This document shows, in pieces, positions 30,555 through 30,697 of a stretch of DNA of 30,697 bases. The position numbers and the translations under genes are program-made. Location of the stretch: the NCBI GenBank assembly GCA_050946055.1, contig JBMNUB010000038.1, positions 1 to 30,697 of the forward strand, read 5' to 3'. Source of the DNA: Fimadaptatus sp050946055 (lineage in GTDB: Bacteria > Bacillota > Clostridia > Christensenellales > Aristaeellaceae). The notes under the pieces are model-generated. The model ran no database searches. It was not told the DNA's origin and saw only the letters and a program-made list of their open reading frames with translations. How positions within the stretch are numbered: position 1 is the stretch's first letter; every line of letters begins with the position of its first letter.

Positions 30555-30697
30555 ATGTGATTTCATGAAATTGGTTGTGCGGCGCGCGAGGGCATAGCTG
30601 TCCTTGCGTTGCCTTGGCGGATATATGCCCGCCGTTTCTGCCGCAACGGTTGCGTTCCCGCTCCAAGCCGTGCGCAGACGCACCGCCCAATGCCATT

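Overview
The window looks like chromosomal DNA of a GC-rich, endospore-forming member of the Clostridia (Bacillota), possibly a gut-type uncultured lineage. The evidence is a set of sporulation genes (spoIVB, spo0A, spoIIGA, sigE), Bacillota housekeeping genes (Asp23/YloU with YloV/FakA, recG, deoB-punA), strong GGAGG-type ribosome binding sites, and sigma-A promoters. The lineage is an inference; no rRNA or tRNA is visible. Host genes use ATA heavily for isoleucine although the DNA is GC-rich. One AT-richer block, about 25.84-28.35 kb, does not share this style and looks acquired.

Layout. The left edge holds the end of a GGDEF-like gene, then a spacer with tandem repeats. From 0.69 to 5.92 kb a minus-strand cluster runs spoIVB, spo0A, deoB, punA, HD-domain protein, so late-sporulation signalling, the sporulation master regulator and purine/pentose salvage follow one another. 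The deoB start overlaps the end of spo0A. At 6.1-7.6 kb are repeats, a minus-strand zinc-ribbon gene with a long leader, and a divergent promoter for the Asp23-FakA pair (7.6-9.7 kb).

From 10.2 to 17.5 kb is sugar metabolism: fucI on the plus strand converges with a minus-strand set of two permeases, a solute-binding protein and a Gfo/Idh/MocA dehydrogenase, with no ATPase. At 18.0-21.7 kb (minus) are an ANT(3'')/ANT(9)-like adenylyltransferase, an unknown protein and recG. At 22.3 kb is a NUDIX gene. At 22.95-25.24 kb an AraC-type regulator and a GH4 alpha-galactosidase-like gene are divergent with overlapping promoters, followed by a GNAT gene.

The foreign-looking block carries arsR, an ArsP-type permease and a cysteine-rich thioredoxin-fold protein behind a consensus sigma-A promoter, probably an organoarsenical/metalloid efflux cassette. 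The right end is the minus-strand spoIIGA-sigE operon. A consensus Spo0A box lies in its promoter and a second lies upstream, so both a master regulator (spo0A) and a probable target are in the window.

The points most worth following are the cysteine-repeat redox protein of the arsenical cassette, the Spo0A receiver that lacks the usual switch Thr/Ser, the short sigma-E pro-sequence without a clear ribosome binding site, the overlapping AraC/GH4 promoters with spaced direct repeats, the unexplained structured leader of the zinc-ribbon gene, and an apparently complete chromosomal aminoglycoside adenylyltransferase.
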